Below, piece by piece: positions 44,312 through 55,900 of a stretch of 64,000 bases of DNA (position 1 is the first letter of the stretch; each line of letters starts with the position of its first letter). Made by a program: the position numbers and the translations under genes. Origin of the DNA: Aminobacter ciceronei (GTDB taxonomy: Bacteria; Pseudomonadota; Alphaproteobacteria; Rhizobiales; Rhizobiaceae); contig NZ_JACJHY010000004.1 of assembly GCF_014138625.1 (NCBI RefSeq), positions 1 through 64,000 on the forward strand, read 5' to 3'. The notes beneath the pieces are model-generated. The model had not been told where the DNA came from and did no database searches. It saw only the letters and a program-made list of their open reading frames with translations.

Positions 44312-45805
44312 ATGAGCGGCTTCATTCTGGCAATCGACCAAGGCACCACGTCGAGCCGGGCCATCGTGTTCGACCAAACGATGAAACCTGTCGGTGTCGG
44401 CCAGAAGGAATTCACCCAGCATTTCCCTGCTTCCGGCTGGGTCGAGCATGACCCCGAGGAAATCTGGGACAGCGTCGTCACAACCTGCAGGGCGGCGCTG
44501 AAGAAGGCCGGCACGACCGCCGCCGACATTGCGGCCATCGGCATCACCAACCAGCGCGAAACCGTCGTCATCTGGGACCGAACGACGGGCAAGCCGATCC
44601 ACAACGCCATCGTCTGGCAGGATCGGCGCACTGCCCCTCTCTGCGCCAGGCTGAAGAAGCAGGGGCTGGAGCCGAAATTCACTGGAAAGACCGGGCTTCT
44701 GCTCGATCCCTATTTCTCCGGCACCAAGATCGCCTGGCTGCTCGACAAGGTGAAGGGCGCGCGCAAGCGGGCCGAACGCGGCGAGCTGCTTGCCGGCACC
44801 ATCGACAGCTTCCTGATCTGGCGCCTGACCGGCGGCAAGCTGCATGCGACCGACGCCACCAACGCCTCGCGCACGCTGGTCTACAACATCGCGAAGAACG
44901 ACTGGGACGCCGAGCTGCTCGACATACTGAAGATCCCCGCCGTCATGCTGCCCGAGGTCAAGGATTGCGCCGCCGATTTCGGCGTGACCGAGAAGGCGCT
45001 GTTCGGCGCCGAAATCCCGATCCTCGGCGTTGCCGGCGACCAGCAGGCGGCGACCATCGGCCAGGCCTGCTTCGAGCCCGGCATGATGAAATCGACCTAT
45101 GGCACCGGCTGCTTTGCCATCCTCAACACCGGCAGCGACATTGTGCGCTCGAAGAACCGGCTATTGACGACGATCGCCTATCGCCTCGAGGGCAAGACGA
45201 CCTATGCGCTGGAAGGCTCGATCTTCGTCGCCGGTGCCGCCGTGCAGTGGCTGCGCGACGGCATCAAGGTGATCGGCAAGGCCGAGCAAAGCGGCAAGCT
45301 GGCGGCCGACGCCGACGACAGCCAGGACGTCTATCTCGTGCCGGCCTTTGTCGGACTCGGCGCGCCGCATTGGGATGCCGAGGCGCGCGGCGCGATCTTT
45401 GGCCTGACCCGCAACACCGGGCCGGCGGAATTTGCCCGCGCAGCGCTGGAATCCGTCGCCTATCAGACCCGCGACCTGCTCGACGCGATGAAGAAGGACT
45501 GGAAGGGCGGCAACGGCAAGACCGTGCTGCGCGTCGACGGCGGCATGGTCGCCTCCGACTGGACGATGCAGCGCCTGGCCGACATCCTGGACGCGCCGGT
45601 CGACCGGCCGACGGTGCTCGAGACCACGGCACTCGGTGCTGCCTGGCTCGCCGGCTCGCGCGCCGGCGTCTGGCCGAAGGCCAAACAGTTTTCCAAGGCC
45701 TGGGCGCTTGACCGGCAGTTCAAGCCGGTCATGGAGCCTTCGCTGCGCAAGGCCAAGCTGAAAGGCTGGCACGACGCCGTGCGGCGGACGCTGACGCCGA
45801 AATAG
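44312..45805 (+). CDS. glpK: Glycerol kinase
   Basis: A 497-aa FGGY kinase that phosphorylates glycerol with ATP, trapping it as glycerol 3-phosphate for GlpD. The N-terminal phosphate loop is [17 protein letters not shown]. The glycerol-site block [17 protein letters not shown] and the FGGY signature region with [18 protein letters not shown] are present. GGAGGGGG lies before the ATG. It closes the glycerol locus; the message may be attenuated by the two hairpins just upstream. Confidence 0.95.
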   Translation: MSGFILAIDQGTTSSRAIVFDQTMKPVGVGQKEFTQHFPASGWVEHDPEEIWDSVVTTCRAALKKAGTTAADIAAIGITNQRETVVIWDRTTGKPIHNAIVWQDRRTAPLCARLKKQGLEPKFTGKTGLLLDPYFSGTKIAWLLDKVKGARKRAERGELLAGTIDSFLIWRLTGGKLHATDATNASRTLVYNIAKNDWDAELLDILKIPAVMLPEVKDCAADFGVTEKALFGAEIPILGVAGDQQAATIGQACFEPGMMKSTYGTGCFAILNTGSDIVRSKNRLLTTIAYRLEGKTTYALEGSIFVAGAAVQWLRDGIKVIGKAEQSGKLAADADDSQDVYLVPAFVGLGAPHWDAEARGAIFGLTRNTGPAEFARAALESVAYQTRDLLDAMKKDWKGGNGKTVLRVDGGMVASDWTMQRLADILDAPVDRPTVLETTALGAAWLAGSRAGVWPKAKQFSKAWALDRQFKPVMEPSLRKAKLKGWHDAVRRTLTPK

Positions 45806-45819
45806 GCGGCTTATCGACC

Positions 45820-45916
45820 AGAGCCCATTCTCATCAGATGATTCGGAATGGGGCTCTATCTTCTTGTTCTCGCATGATCTTTTGCGAAAATCAGTGGCCG
45901 TTTTTCGGAATCATGC
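45820..45916. repeat. Composite palindromic rhizobial repeat between glpK and nitronate monooxygenase
   Basis: The first hairpin has arms AGAGCCCATTC (45820-45830) and GAATGGGGCTCT (45846-45857). The second has GCATGAT (45872-45878) and ATCATGC (45910-45916) with inner CGAAAA / TTTTTCG pairing. The second half has the form of the dispersed GCATGAT...ATCATGC palindromes of Rhizobiales. It overlaps the last codon and stop of the convergent monooxygenase gene. Confidence 0.65.
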
Positions 45917-46999
45917 CGTAGCCTGACGGCCGAAGCGCGACAGCAGGGCCTGTGTTTCCGCGGCAAGGGCGCGCGTCAGGTCCGCCGCCGGCATGTCGCG
46001 GCCAAGCCGCGCCGCCTGCCCCGACCACAAGGACATGAAATCGCCCGAGCCCTTGGGTTCCGACGCCGCTCGCAGCGGTGCCAGTGCCCCGCCTGCCAGC
46101 GGGAATGCCGGCGCGTCTTCAGACAGTGGACCGACCTCGCGCATGATCCGGTTGACGATGCCGCGCGCCGGCCGGCCGGTGAACAGATTGGTCAGCGCGG
46201 TATGGTCGTCCTTGGCCGCTTTGAGTGCGGCCTTGTGCGGTGCTGCCACCTTGGCCTCGGGGCAGAACAGATAGGCGGTGCCGACCTGCACCGCCGACGC
46301 GCCAAGGGCAAAGGCGGCAACGATGCCGCGTGCGTCTGATATGCCGCCGGTGGCGATGACGGGCAGCTTGACCGCATCGACCACCTGCGGCACCAGAGCG
46401 AAGGTGCCGGGCTGGTTGGCGACGTCGTCGGTCAGGAAGATGCCGCGATGACCGCCGGCCTCGGCACCTTGCGCAATGATCGCATCGCAGCCCCTCGCCT
46501 CGAGCCACACCGCCTCGTCGGCCGTCGTCGCCGACGAAAGCACCTTGGCGCCCGTCGCCTTGACGCGATCGAGCAAGGCGGCATCAGGCAGGCCGAAATG
46601 GAAACTCGCCACCTCCGGCCGGAACTCTTCGACGATGTCGCAGAAGGTCTCGTCGAAAGGCGCACGCGCCGAACGCGGCGCAGGCGCCGTGGGGTCGAGG
46701 CCGAGTTCGAGATAATAGGGCGCGAGCCGCTGTTTCCACGCCGCCTCGCGGGCAAGATCGTCTTCGGGCTGCTTGTGGCAGAAGAAATTGACGTTGATCG
46801 GCTTCGAGGTGCGCTGCCGGATGATGCCGAGTTCGGTCCGCGCCTTTTCGGGCGTCATCAGCGCGCAAGGCAGCCCGCCGAGGCCGCCGGCCTCCGAGAC
46901 CGCGATCACCATTTCGGAATCGACGGGCCCGGCCATCGGCGCCTGGAAGATCGGAAGCTCGAGGCCCAGGAGATCAAGAATTCGACGATCGGGCCACAT
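45911..46999 (-). CDS. Nitronate monooxygenase (2-nitropropane dioxygenase family)
   Basis: A 362-aa FMN-dependent TIM-barrel enzyme that oxidises alkyl nitronates to carbonyl compounds and nitrite. Visible family elements are the N-terminal ELPIFQAPMAG, GCDAIIAQGAEAGGHRG, LPVIATGGISDARGIVAAFA and GASAVQVGTAYLFC. The stop codon is provided by the end of an intergenic repeat. It ends a long minus-strand run. The 24-bp gap from ccmC suggests cotranscription, though no functional link is obvious. The family also includes enoyl-ACP reductase-like members, so the exact reaction is not certain. Confidence 0.85.
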   Translation of the reverse strand: MWPDRRILDLLGLELPIFQAPMAGPVDSEMVIAVSEAGGLGGLPCALMTPEKARTELGIIRQRTSKPINVNFFCHKQPEDDLAREAAWKQRLAPYYLELGLDPTAPAPRSARAPFDETFCDIVEEFRPEVASFHFGLPDAALLDRVKATGAKVLSSATTADEAVWLEARGCDAIIAQGAEAGGHRGIFLTDDVANQPGTFALVPQVVDAVKLPVIATGGISDARGIVAAFALGASAVQVGTAYLFCPEAKVAAPHKAALKAAKDDHTALTNLFTGRPARGIVNRIMREVGPLSEDAPAFPLAGGALAPLRAASEPKGSGDFMSLWSGQAARLGRDMPAADLTRALAAETQALLSRFGRQATA

Positions 47000-47023
47000 G
47001 ATGTCTTCCTCGTGTTCGGGCCG

Positions 47024-47788
47024 TCAGGCCTGCTGGCGCTCGGCCCTCCGAGCGGCAATCTGGCGCATGGCTGTGACACGACGGCGCCAGATCTCGGTGC
47101 GCATCGCCATTAGATGCAGAGTGAAGAACAGAAGGGTAAAGCCAAGCGCCATGGTCATGAGGGGCCAGAGCATGCTCGGATCGATGGTCGGGCCGTCCAT
47201 GCGGAACACCGAGGCCGGCTGGTGCAACGTGTTCCACCATTCGACCGAAAACTTGATGATCGGAATGTTGATGAAGCCGACAAGCGTGATGACGGCGGCA
47301 GCACGCGCCGAACGCGCGGGGTCGTCGAGCGCGCGGGTCAGCGCGATGATGCCGAGATACATCAAAAACAGCACGAAGACCGAGGTCAGCCGGGCGTCCC
47401 ACACCCACCAGGTGCCCCACATCGGCTTGCCCCAGATCGAGCCGGTGAGCAATGCGAGCGCGGTGAACACGGCGCCGACCGGTGCGGCCGACTTGAGCGC
47501 GACATCGGCGAGCGGATGACGCCAGACCAGCGTGCCGAGCGCCGCGATGGCCATGACCGAATAACACATCATGGCGAGCCAGGCGAAAGGCACGTGGATA
47601 TACATGATGCGAACGGTGATGCCCTGCTGGAAATCGGCCGGCGCGGCAAAGCCGAGATAAAGCCCGGTCGCCAGCACCAATACTGAGGCGCCGCCGAGCC
47701 AGGGCACGATCTTGTCGACCAGCGAGATGAAGCGGGTCGGATTGGCGAGGTCGCTGAAACGCCAGGCCTGCGAGGTCGTCTGTGTCAT
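47024..47788 (-). CDS. ccmC: Cytochrome c biogenesis heme-handling membrane protein CcmC
   Basis: A 254-aa inner-membrane protein with six hydrophobic segments and the tryptophan-rich heme-binding WWD motif (WGTWWVWDARLTS). CcmC presents heme to CcmE during system I cytochrome c maturation. ATG 47788 is the only methionine start near the conserved N-terminus; the open frame beyond it is antisense-like and runs into ndvA. No strong ribosome site is visible. Neither ccmA, ccmB, ccmD nor ccmG lies beside it, although these usually cluster with it, so this copy is detached. Confidence 0.92.
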   Translation of the reverse strand: MTQTTSQAWRFSDLANPTRFISLVDKIVPWLGGASVLVLATGLYLGFAAPADFQQGITVRIMYIHVPFAWLAMMCYSVMAIAALGTLVWRHPLADVALKSAAPVGAVFTALALLTGSIWGKPMWGTWWVWDARLTSVFVLFLMYLGIIALTRALDDPARSARAAAVITLVGFINIPIIKFSVEWWNTLHQPASVFRMDGPTIDPSMLWPLMTMALGFTLLFFTLHLMAMRTEIWRRRVTAMRQIAARRAERQQA

Positions 47789-47852
47789 GGACGCTAAATA
47801 GCCTTGGGCGTGCGTCTTCGCAATCTGTTCCGGCGTCGCGGGCAAACGCAAA

Positions 47853-47872
47853 CGGGGCGCCAAGGCGCCCCG
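47853..47872 (-). terminator. Intrinsic-like terminator after ndvA
   Basis: On the minus strand CGGGGCGCC-TT-GGCGCCCCG forms a 9-bp perfect stem (47853-47861 with 47864-47872), followed by TTTGCGTTTGC. It begins 25 bp after the ndvA stop. The T-tract is interrupted, so termination may be partial. Confidence 0.65.
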
Positions 47873-47897
47873 TCCGGATCCGTATGACGATGATGGA

Positions 47898-49664
47898 CTA
47901 GGCCGCGGCCTCGACATGGGTGACGCGGCGGACTTCCTCATCATTGAGCAGGCCGCCGGCGCGCAGCAGGGCGGCGAAGCGGCCATTGCGGGTCGACAGC
48001 TCGTTGAAGCCGCCCATCTCGACGACATGGCCGCGATCCATGAACACCACAAGGTCGGCGTCGCGGACAGTGCTGAGGCGATGCGCGATGATGAAGGTGG
48101 TGCGGCCGTCGCGCAGCATGTCGATGGCGTCCTTGACCCGGTTCTCGGTCTCGACGTCGAGGGCGCTCGTCGCCTCGTCGAGCACCAGGATCGGCGCGCT
48201 TTTGAGGATGGCGCGGGCAATTGCGATGCGCTGGCGCTCGCCGCCGGACAGCTGGCCGCCACGCTCGCCGACATTGGTGTCGTAGCCTTCGCTCTTGGAC
48301 AGGATGAAGTCCTGCGCCGCAGCCGCGGTCGCTGCAGCATGCACTTCCTCGTAGCTCGCACCAGCGCGGCCGACGCGGATGTTGTCCTCGATCGAGCGGT
48401 TTAGCAGGCCGGCGTCCTGGAAGACGGTGGCGATCGAGTGGCGCAGCGACTTCTTGGTCACGGTGCGGGTGTCGATGCCGTCGATCAGGATGCGGCCATG
48501 CTGGGGCGTGTGCACGCGCTGCAGCAGGTTGATCAGCGTCGTCTTGCCGGCACCGGTCGGGCCGACGATGGCGATGGTCTGGCCGGCGCGCACTTCGAAG
48601 GAGACGTCGGTGACGCCCTGCCCCGAATTGGGGAACTCGAAGCTGACGTTTTCGAAACGGACGTGGCCGGTGACGTTGTCGAGCTCACGCAGGCCTTCCG
48701 GCTCGCGGTTCTCGCCGGCGGCGTCCTCGAGGCGATAGAACTCCTCCAGCTTCGAACGGGCGTCGAAGATCTGGTTGGCGAAGTTCGAAACCTGGTCGAG
48801 GCGGCTGATCAGCAGGGCGGCGAAGCCGGTGAAGGCAACGATGTCGCCGATGCGCAGCTGGCCCTTGCTGACCAGATAGGCGCCGATCAGAAGCACCACC
48901 ATCATCGAGATCGTCGAGGCCAGGCGGTGCATGGCGGATGCCAGCGCCCACCAGTCGAGCACCGGGTTCTGCGTGGTGATCAATGCCTTCACATAGGCAC
49001 GCAGCGATTCCGTTTCCTGGCCGACGCGGTTGTAGCTCTGCAGCACGGCGACGTTGCTGACCGAGTCCGAGACGTGGGAGAAAACCTTGTGATAGTGGCG
49101 CTCGACGGAGGCCTGGCCCTCCTTGGTCTTGCGCATGACGAGCCGGCCGATGGCGAGATACAGCGCGCCAAGCACGATCAGCACCAGCGACATGCGGACG
49201 TCGAGCGAAAAGGCAGTCGGGATCAGCAGCGCCAGCGCCACCGCCGTCGACAGATGGGTGCGCATGAATTCGAGCCACAGGCTGAACAGCGCTTCGACCG
49301 CGCGCAGCAAGGTGTGCAGCGAATGCGACGTGCCGCGCTGCTGGTGCCAGGCCAGTGGCATGGTGATGACGCGTTCGAACGACTGGCACAGCACCTCGCC
49401 GCGGCGCGCATGCGCCAGGCGGTCGGCGCCGCGTGCGACCAGAACGAAGGCGACGATGTTGAACGCGCCGAAGCTCGCCCACAGCGCCATTGTCGGAACG
49501 ACTTCCGTCTTTCCAGCGATGGCATCGATGATACGCCCGAACAGGATCGGTTCAGCAATGGTCACGATTGCCAACACGACGTTGGCTGCGCAAATCAGCC
49601 CGACCTTCTTGCCGTCGGCGGCAAGATAGCGGAGGGCTCTCCAATAAACTTCAAGCAACGACAC
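47898..49664 (-). CDS. ndvA: Cyclic beta-1,2-glucan exporter, ABC transporter NdvA
   Basis: A 588-aa half-transporter with an N-terminal six-helix membrane domain and a C-terminal ATPase: Walker A GPTGAGKTT (near residue 368), signature LSGGERQRIAIARAI, Walker B ILVLDEATSALD, H-loop IIAHRLSTV. Works as a homodimer to move cyclic beta-1,2-glucan from cytoplasm to periplasm. The whole length matches NdvA/ChvA, and ndvB lies immediately upstream on the same strand. Its 243-bp upstream gap contains GTGCACTGCAC near the start and allows a promoter of its own. Confidence 0.95.
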   Translation of the reverse strand: MSLLEVYWRALRYLAADGKKVGLICAANVVLAIVTIAEPILFGRIIDAIAGKTEVVPTMALWASFGAFNIVAFVLVARGADRLAHARRGEVLCQSFERVITMPLAWHQQRGTSHSLHTLLRAVEALFSLWLEFMRTHLSTAVALALLIPTAFSLDVRMSLVLIVLGALYLAIGRLVMRKTKEGQASVERHYHKVFSHVSDSVSNVAVLQSYNRVGQETESLRAYVKALITTQNPVLDWWALASAMHRLASTISMMVVLLIGAYLVSKGQLRIGDIVAFTGFAALLISRLDQVSNFANQIFDARSKLEEFYRLEDAAGENREPEGLRELDNVTGHVRFENVSFEFPNSGQGVTDVSFEVRAGQTIAIVGPTGAGKTTLINLLQRVHTPQHGRILIDGIDTRTVTKKSLRHSIATVFQDAGLLNRSIEDNIRVGRAGASYEEVHAAATAAAAQDFILSKSEGYDTNVGERGGQLSGGERQRIAIARAILKSAPILVLDEATSALDVETENRVKDAIDMLRDGRTTFIIAHRLSTVRDADLVVFMDRGHVVEMGGFNELSTRNGRFAALLRAGGLLNDEEVRRVTHVEAAA

Positions 49665-49898
49665 TTTGGTACCCCTTGAGTCCCGTTCGTCCCTTTATTG
49701 TGCACTGCACCATAGCCGACAAATAGCGGTCATGGGTCCGCAAGACAATGCGCAGATAGCCGCTCCGTTCAAAAAAATCGAACAACACATGGCTACGGCC
49801 GGTAATCTGCTGTGATCCGATAAGGAATTGAGATTTAACGAAAAAAGGCATCGTTGCGGCAAAATGATGACAAAGCCGGCAACCAAGTTGACGCAGGG

Positions 49899-49921
49899 GC
49901 ATCCCGGCTAGGCCGGGATGC
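49899..49921. other. Stem-loop spanning the ndvB stop codon
   Basis: GCATCCCGG (49899-49907) and CCGGGATGC (49913-49921) flank a short loop that contains the ndvB stop codon and adjoining bases. There is no T-run. It is well placed to protect the 3' end of a very long message or to influence release at the stop. Confidence 0.5.
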
Positions 49922-52900
49922 GGATCACAACGTCGACTTCGCCGCTGTCGCGCATGGCAAAGGACGCGTCCTTGCCCTTCACGCCATCGACTTCTGCTTT
50001 CGCAGCTTTAGCGGCTTTGTCCCTCACCACACGCAACCTGTAGACGGCACCACCCAAACGGAGCGTCGCCGAATAACCTTCCCAATGCCTGGGAATGGCT
50101 GGTGCCACGACGAGCCTGTTGCCACGCTGGCTGATGCCGAGGATGCTTTCGACCGCCGCGCGATAGAGCCAGCCTGCCGAACCTGTGTACCAGGTCCAGC
50201 CGCCGCGGCCCGCCTTGGAGGCGTCGGCATAGACGTCGGCTGCCACCACATAGGGTTCGACCCTGTAGGTCTCGGCCGCCGCCTCGTCGAGCGCATGGTT
50301 GACCGGGTTGAGCATCGAGAAGCAGCGATAGGCCTCGTCGACCTGCCCCATTTCCGCCAAGGCAATGACAAACCAGGTCGCGGCATGGGTGTACTGACCG
50401 CCATTTTCCCGCACGCCAGGCGGATAGGACTTGATGTAGCCCGGCTCCTTGTCGGTTTCGGAAAATGGCGGGGTGAACAGCTTGATCAGCTTCAGCTCGT
50501 CATCGACCAGCATTTTGGTCGCCTGTGCCATCGCCGTGCGCGAACGTGCCGGATCGCCCTCGCCCGAAATGACGCTCCACGACTGTGCGATCGAGTCGAT
50601 CTTGCATTCATCGGAGTTGCGCGAGCCGAGCGGCGTGCCGTCGTCGAAGCTGCCGCGGCGATACCACTCACCATCCCAGGCCGCATTCTCCAGCGCGCGC
50701 TTCAATGCCGTGGCATGCTTGTCCCAGGCGTTGGCGCGTTTTGAATCGCCCTCGGCCTTGGCCAGCGGGGCGAACTCTCCCAGCGTCCGCAGCAGGAACC
50801 AGCCGAGCCAGACGCTGTCGCCCTTGCCCTCCTCGCCGACGCGGTTCATGCCGTCGTTCCAGTCGCCGCCGAGGATCAGCGGCAGGCCGTTCTTGGCCGT
50901 CCGCTTGATGGCGAGGTCGAGCGCGCGGGCACAGTGCTCGTAGAGCGAGGCCTTCTTCTTGGACTGCTCCGGCGTGAAGAACGCATCGTGCTCGCCCGGG
51001 TTGAGCTGCTGACCTTCGATGAAGGGCAGTTGCTCGTTGAGGATCGCCGCATCGCCGGTCACCGTGACATAGCGCGCGGTGGCACTCGCCAGCCAGACGA
51101 CGTCGTCGGAGATCATGGTGCGCACGCCGGCGCCGGTGCGCGGCAGCCACCAATGCTGCACGTCGCCTTCGGCAAACTGCCGGCCGGCGGCGTTCAGGAT
51201 CTGCGCACGGGCAAGGCTTGCGTCGTGCATCAGGAGCGCCAGCGTGTCCTGCAGCTGGTCGCGGAAGCCGAAGGCGCCGCTGGCCTGGTAGAAGGCCGAG
51301 CGTGCACGGATGCGGCAGGCCAGGCTCTGGTAAGGCAGCCAGTTGTTGACCATGGCGTCGAGCGCCTTGTCGGGCGTCTCGACCTCGATGGTGCCGAGGA
51401 ACGAACGCCAGTTGCGCTCGTTGTCGGCCAGCCTCTGTTCGAAATCGACCTTGAGATGGCGGGCGACCAGCGCGCTCGCCTCCTCGTCCGAACCGGCATC
51501 GCCGAGCAGCCAGAGCAGGGAGATCGAGCCACCGGCAGGCACCTCGACATCCCTCGAGATCGCAGCACAGGGATCGACACCCGCCTCGACGCGTCCGGTC
51601 AGATCGGCGCCGAGGGTCACGGCGCGCGGCGCCTCGACGGTGCCGCCCAAGCCGATGAACTCGTGGCGATCCGAGGTGACCGAGTTGGTCTTGCCGTCCA
51701 TCGCCATGAAGGCGACACGCTCGCCGAAATCGAGGCCGTAGCTGTTGCGGGCGAACAGCGCGCCCGTCGCCTCGTCGAGCGACGGCACGATGTTGGGCGC
51801 AGTCCTGGCCCGACTGTTGCCCAGCACCCACTCGGCGTAGGCGTAGACCTTGAGCTTGGCCGGCACCGCGCCGGAGTTCTCGATCTTCAGCCTGGAAATG
51901 CGCACCGGATCGTTCGGATCGACGAGATGCGTCAGTTCGGTGGCCAAAGTGCCGCGCTTGGAGCGGAAGGTCGAGAAGCCCTGGCCGTGACGGGCTTCGT
52001 AGCTTGCGCCCGCGTCACGCGCCACCGCTGCAATCGGCGAACAGGTCCTGCCGCTGGCGCGATCGAAGACATAGATCGCCTCGCCCGGCCGGTTGGTGAC
52101 CGGATCGTTCGACCATGGCGTCAGCTGGTAGTCGCGGCTGTTGCGGCTCCAGGTGAAGGCAGCGCCTTCCGCCGAAGCGTGGAAGCCGAAACCGCCATTG
52201 GCGATGACGTTGATCCAGGGCTGCGGCGTCGACCGGGCGCCATTGAGGCGCACGACATAGTCCCGGCCATTGGCGTCGAAGCCGCCGAAACCGTTCCAGT
52301 AGGACAGGCCGTCGCCGCCGCTCTTGCGGGCGCTGCGCGACGGCGAGGTCTGCAGTGCCGAGGTTTCCGGCCGGTCGGTCGCCTGGGCGGCGGTCAATGC
52401 GTCGCGGGCGGCAAGCGCTGCCGCCTCGGCGCGCTCGATCTGGTCAAAGATCGTGCCGTTGCGGGTGTGCAGGCAGACACGCGCGACGGCCAGCAGCGTG
52501 CGGTAGGATGCCTCGTCCATCAGGTCGCGGCGAACCGCGAAGATATGCTGGCGTGGTCCGAGTTCCTTGCCGCGCAGGCGGCTGTTCTCGCACAGATGCT
52601 CGATCGCCTGCTGCAGGTCCTGGACATAGGACGAGGCCTGCTCGTTGACGATGACGAGATCGGCGACGAGGCCGCGGGCGCGCATATATTCCTGGAAGCG
52701 CAGCGCCTGGGCGACGATCTCGATATCGGCGACGTCGCCGATCCGGATCGCCAGGATCGGGAAGTCGCCCGAGATCGCCATCGGCCACAGCGCCGACTGT
52801 CGGCCGAGGCCGGAGGCGATGGCATCCGCCGACAGGCGCAGGAACGGATCGGGATAGATCAGGAAGCGGGCCAGCTTCTGGACGTTTGCGGCGTCAGCCA

Positions 52901-55900
52901 GGTTGAGGCCGAGATGGCGCGTCTGCACCTGCGAGCGGGTCCAGGACAGCATGGCCTGGCGCTGGAAGCCTTCGGGGTGGTCGAGCTTGGCGACAGTCTC
53001 TTCGACCTCTTCGCGGGTCGAGCCGACGATGGTCCAATAGGTCAGCGTCACCTTCTTGTTGGCCGGCACGCGGACGCGGCGGCGCAGGGCCGCCACCGGA
53101 TCGAGCGTGAAGCCGGCGCTGCCCGAAAGCTTGGCGCCCGGATCGAACGCCGCCGGATCTGATATGGTGCGGCCACGGCCGATGAAGGCGCGGCGGTCGG
53201 TCTCGGCCTCGGTGTCGCGCACGAAGCCCGACTGGTCGGTGACGAAATGCGCCGCGACGACCGAAGGCTCGTTGGCGGCGCGGGTGCGCCGCGTCGCCAG
53301 GATGGCGCTGCCATTGTGGGTGATCTCGGTCTCGACGAACATCTTGGAGAACGCCGGATGGGCGTTGTCATTGGCCTCGGGCGCCAGCACCAGCTCGGCA
53401 AACGACGTCACCTCGATGTGGCGGTCGACGGCAGCGTCGTTCCAGATGGTGACCTTGCGGGCCTCGCCATTGCCTTCGGAGACGACGATGCATTCGACCT
53501 CGCTGCGCAGCGTGCCGACCGTCTTGATGAAGCTCGCCTTGTCGTCGCAGAACAGGGTCTGGGTCTGCTCACCGGTGGCGCGCTTCGGCTCCGATGTCGC
53601 CGACCACCAGTCGCCGGTTTCGGTGTCGCGCAGGAACAGATAGGTGCCAAGCCGATCCTCGGTCGGATCCGGCTGCCAGCGCGTGATCGCCATGTCGTTC
53701 CAGCGGCTGTAGCCCGAGCCTGTCGCCGTGACCATGACCGAGTAGCGGCCATTTGACATCAGGTTAGTCGACCGCAGGGCGCGCATCGGATTGAGCACCA
53801 GGCGCGTATCGGCGCTGTGATCGGCGGTCTCGTCCTTGGTGTGTTCGGCCACCTCGGTGCGGACGGTGGCGACGGGAATGTCGCGCGGCGCCTTTTCCTG
53901 CAGCAGCAGTTCGGCCGCCTCGATCACCGGATCGCTGTGGAAGCGGTCGCGCATGCGGCCTTCGAAAATCGCATTGGCAATCGCCACGATCGACATGCCC
54001 TGGTGATGGGCCATGTAGTTGTAGACGACGGCGTGGTCGGTGCCTTCGGGCACACGCTGCGGCGTGTAGTCGACGGCGTCGTAATAGCCGTAGCGGCCAA
54101 GCGCGCCGAGCTTGCGCAGGCGCCTGAGATTGGCCGTCGCCTCGCTTGGCAGAAACTGTGCCGCCAGCACGGTCGCATAAGGCGCGATGACGGTGTTCTG
54201 GCCAAGGCCGCGCTTGAGGCCAAGCCCCGGCACGCCGAAATTGGTGTACTGGTAGGTCAGTTCGCGGTCGCGGCCGTTATAGGCAGCCTCCGAGATGCCC
54301 CACGGAATGCCTTTCGAGCGGCCATACTGGATCTGCCGGTGGACGATCAGCTTGTTGGTCTGGTTGAGGATGCCGCCCTGCGGCTCCTTCATCACCAGCG
54401 GCGGCATCAGATACTCGAACATCGAGCCCGACCACGACATCAGCGCGCCCTGGAAGCCGATCTCGACGATCGGACGGCCGAGGCGGAACCAATGCTCGGT
54501 CGAGATGTCGCCCTTGGCGATGCCGAACAGGCTGGTCAGCCGTGCTTCGGAGGCAAGCAGGTCGTAGCAGCTTTCGTCGAGCTGGTGCTCCTCGACGCGG
54601 TAGCCGATGGACAGAAGCTTGCGCTCGTTGCGCATCAGGAACGAGAAATTCATCTCGAAGGCGAATTTGCGGGTGCGTTCGCGCAGTTCCATCAGCTTGC
54701 TGCGCAGGGCCGCGACCGCCTGGTCATCGCTGTGCGCGTCATGCACATGCGCCTCGCAGGTGACTTCCAGCGTCCTCGCCCAGTCGGCAAGCACTTCGCT
54801 CTTGGTCGAGGCCGCTTCGGTGTGGATCGCGCCCGCCAGCTTGCGGATTTCGCCTGACAAGACGGCCAGGTTGATGGTGCGGATCGAGGCCATTTCCGGC
54901 TGCGACTTGATGGTTTCCACGGCCCGGCGCATGCCGTCGATGCGGTCGATCAGGCGCTGGCGCAGCGGCCTCAGCTGGCGGCGGTCGTCAGGCAGGTCGG
55001 CGACGCTCTCCTCGATGATCGAAACGATGTCGAGAATGCCCTCGAAATCGCCCTGGAGATGGACCGAGGGCGCCTCCGCCCATTCCGAACAGGCGGCGGC
55101 AACCGCCACGAGATGGCCGGCGAGATTGCCGCTGTCGACACTCGAGACATAGAGCGGATAGAGCGGCCTGAGGTTTGTCGTGTCGTACCAGTTGTAGAGA
55201 TGGCCCCGGTAGCGCTCCATCTTTTCGATGGTCGAGACGGTGGCGTCGATGCGCGACACCGCGTCCGCCAGGCTGATCCAGCCGAAGTCGCGGGCCGAGA
55301 CGACCGACAGCAAATACACGCCGATATTGGTCGGCGAGGTGCGCGTGGCAATCACGCCGGTCGGGTTTTCCTGGAAATTGTCAGGCGGCAGGAAGTTCTG
55401 CTCCGCCGTGACGAAGGTCTCGAAATAGTGCCAGGTGCGGCGTGCCACGGTGCGCAGGGTGTGGACGTCCCAGGGCGCGACATGCAGCCGGTCTTCGGTT
55501 TCGGCCGAGCGGCTGATCAGCCAGGCAAAAGCCGGCGAACCGGCCCAGAAGATGGCGAAGGCGAAGGCAACGAAGGCGCCGGTCGAATCCGTCATCACAG
55601 GCAGGACCAGGCCGACGGCGGCGATGATCACCGCGCCATACATCATGCGGTAATAGGCAGCGAGGTCGTTGCCGCCCGACTTGTGCGCCTGCGAGGCGGT
55701 GCGCCATTCCAGAAGGTTCTCGCGGCTGACGAACAGGCGATAGAGCGTGCGGATGATCGCATCGCCCATCATCCAGGCCAGATGCGCCATCAACACGACC
55801 TTGAGCGCCACCATCGCGGTGCCGAAGGCAAGGTCGCGGCCGAGCGCGCTGAAATGGCCGCGCGGGGTCGCTTCGCGGTTCTTGGGCAGGATTGCGTCGA

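Noticed and set aside
47789-48361. Extended ccmC frame of 445 codons
   Set aside because: The extra part runs in another frame through the ndvA ATPase domain; ccmC homology begins at MTQTTSQAWRF.
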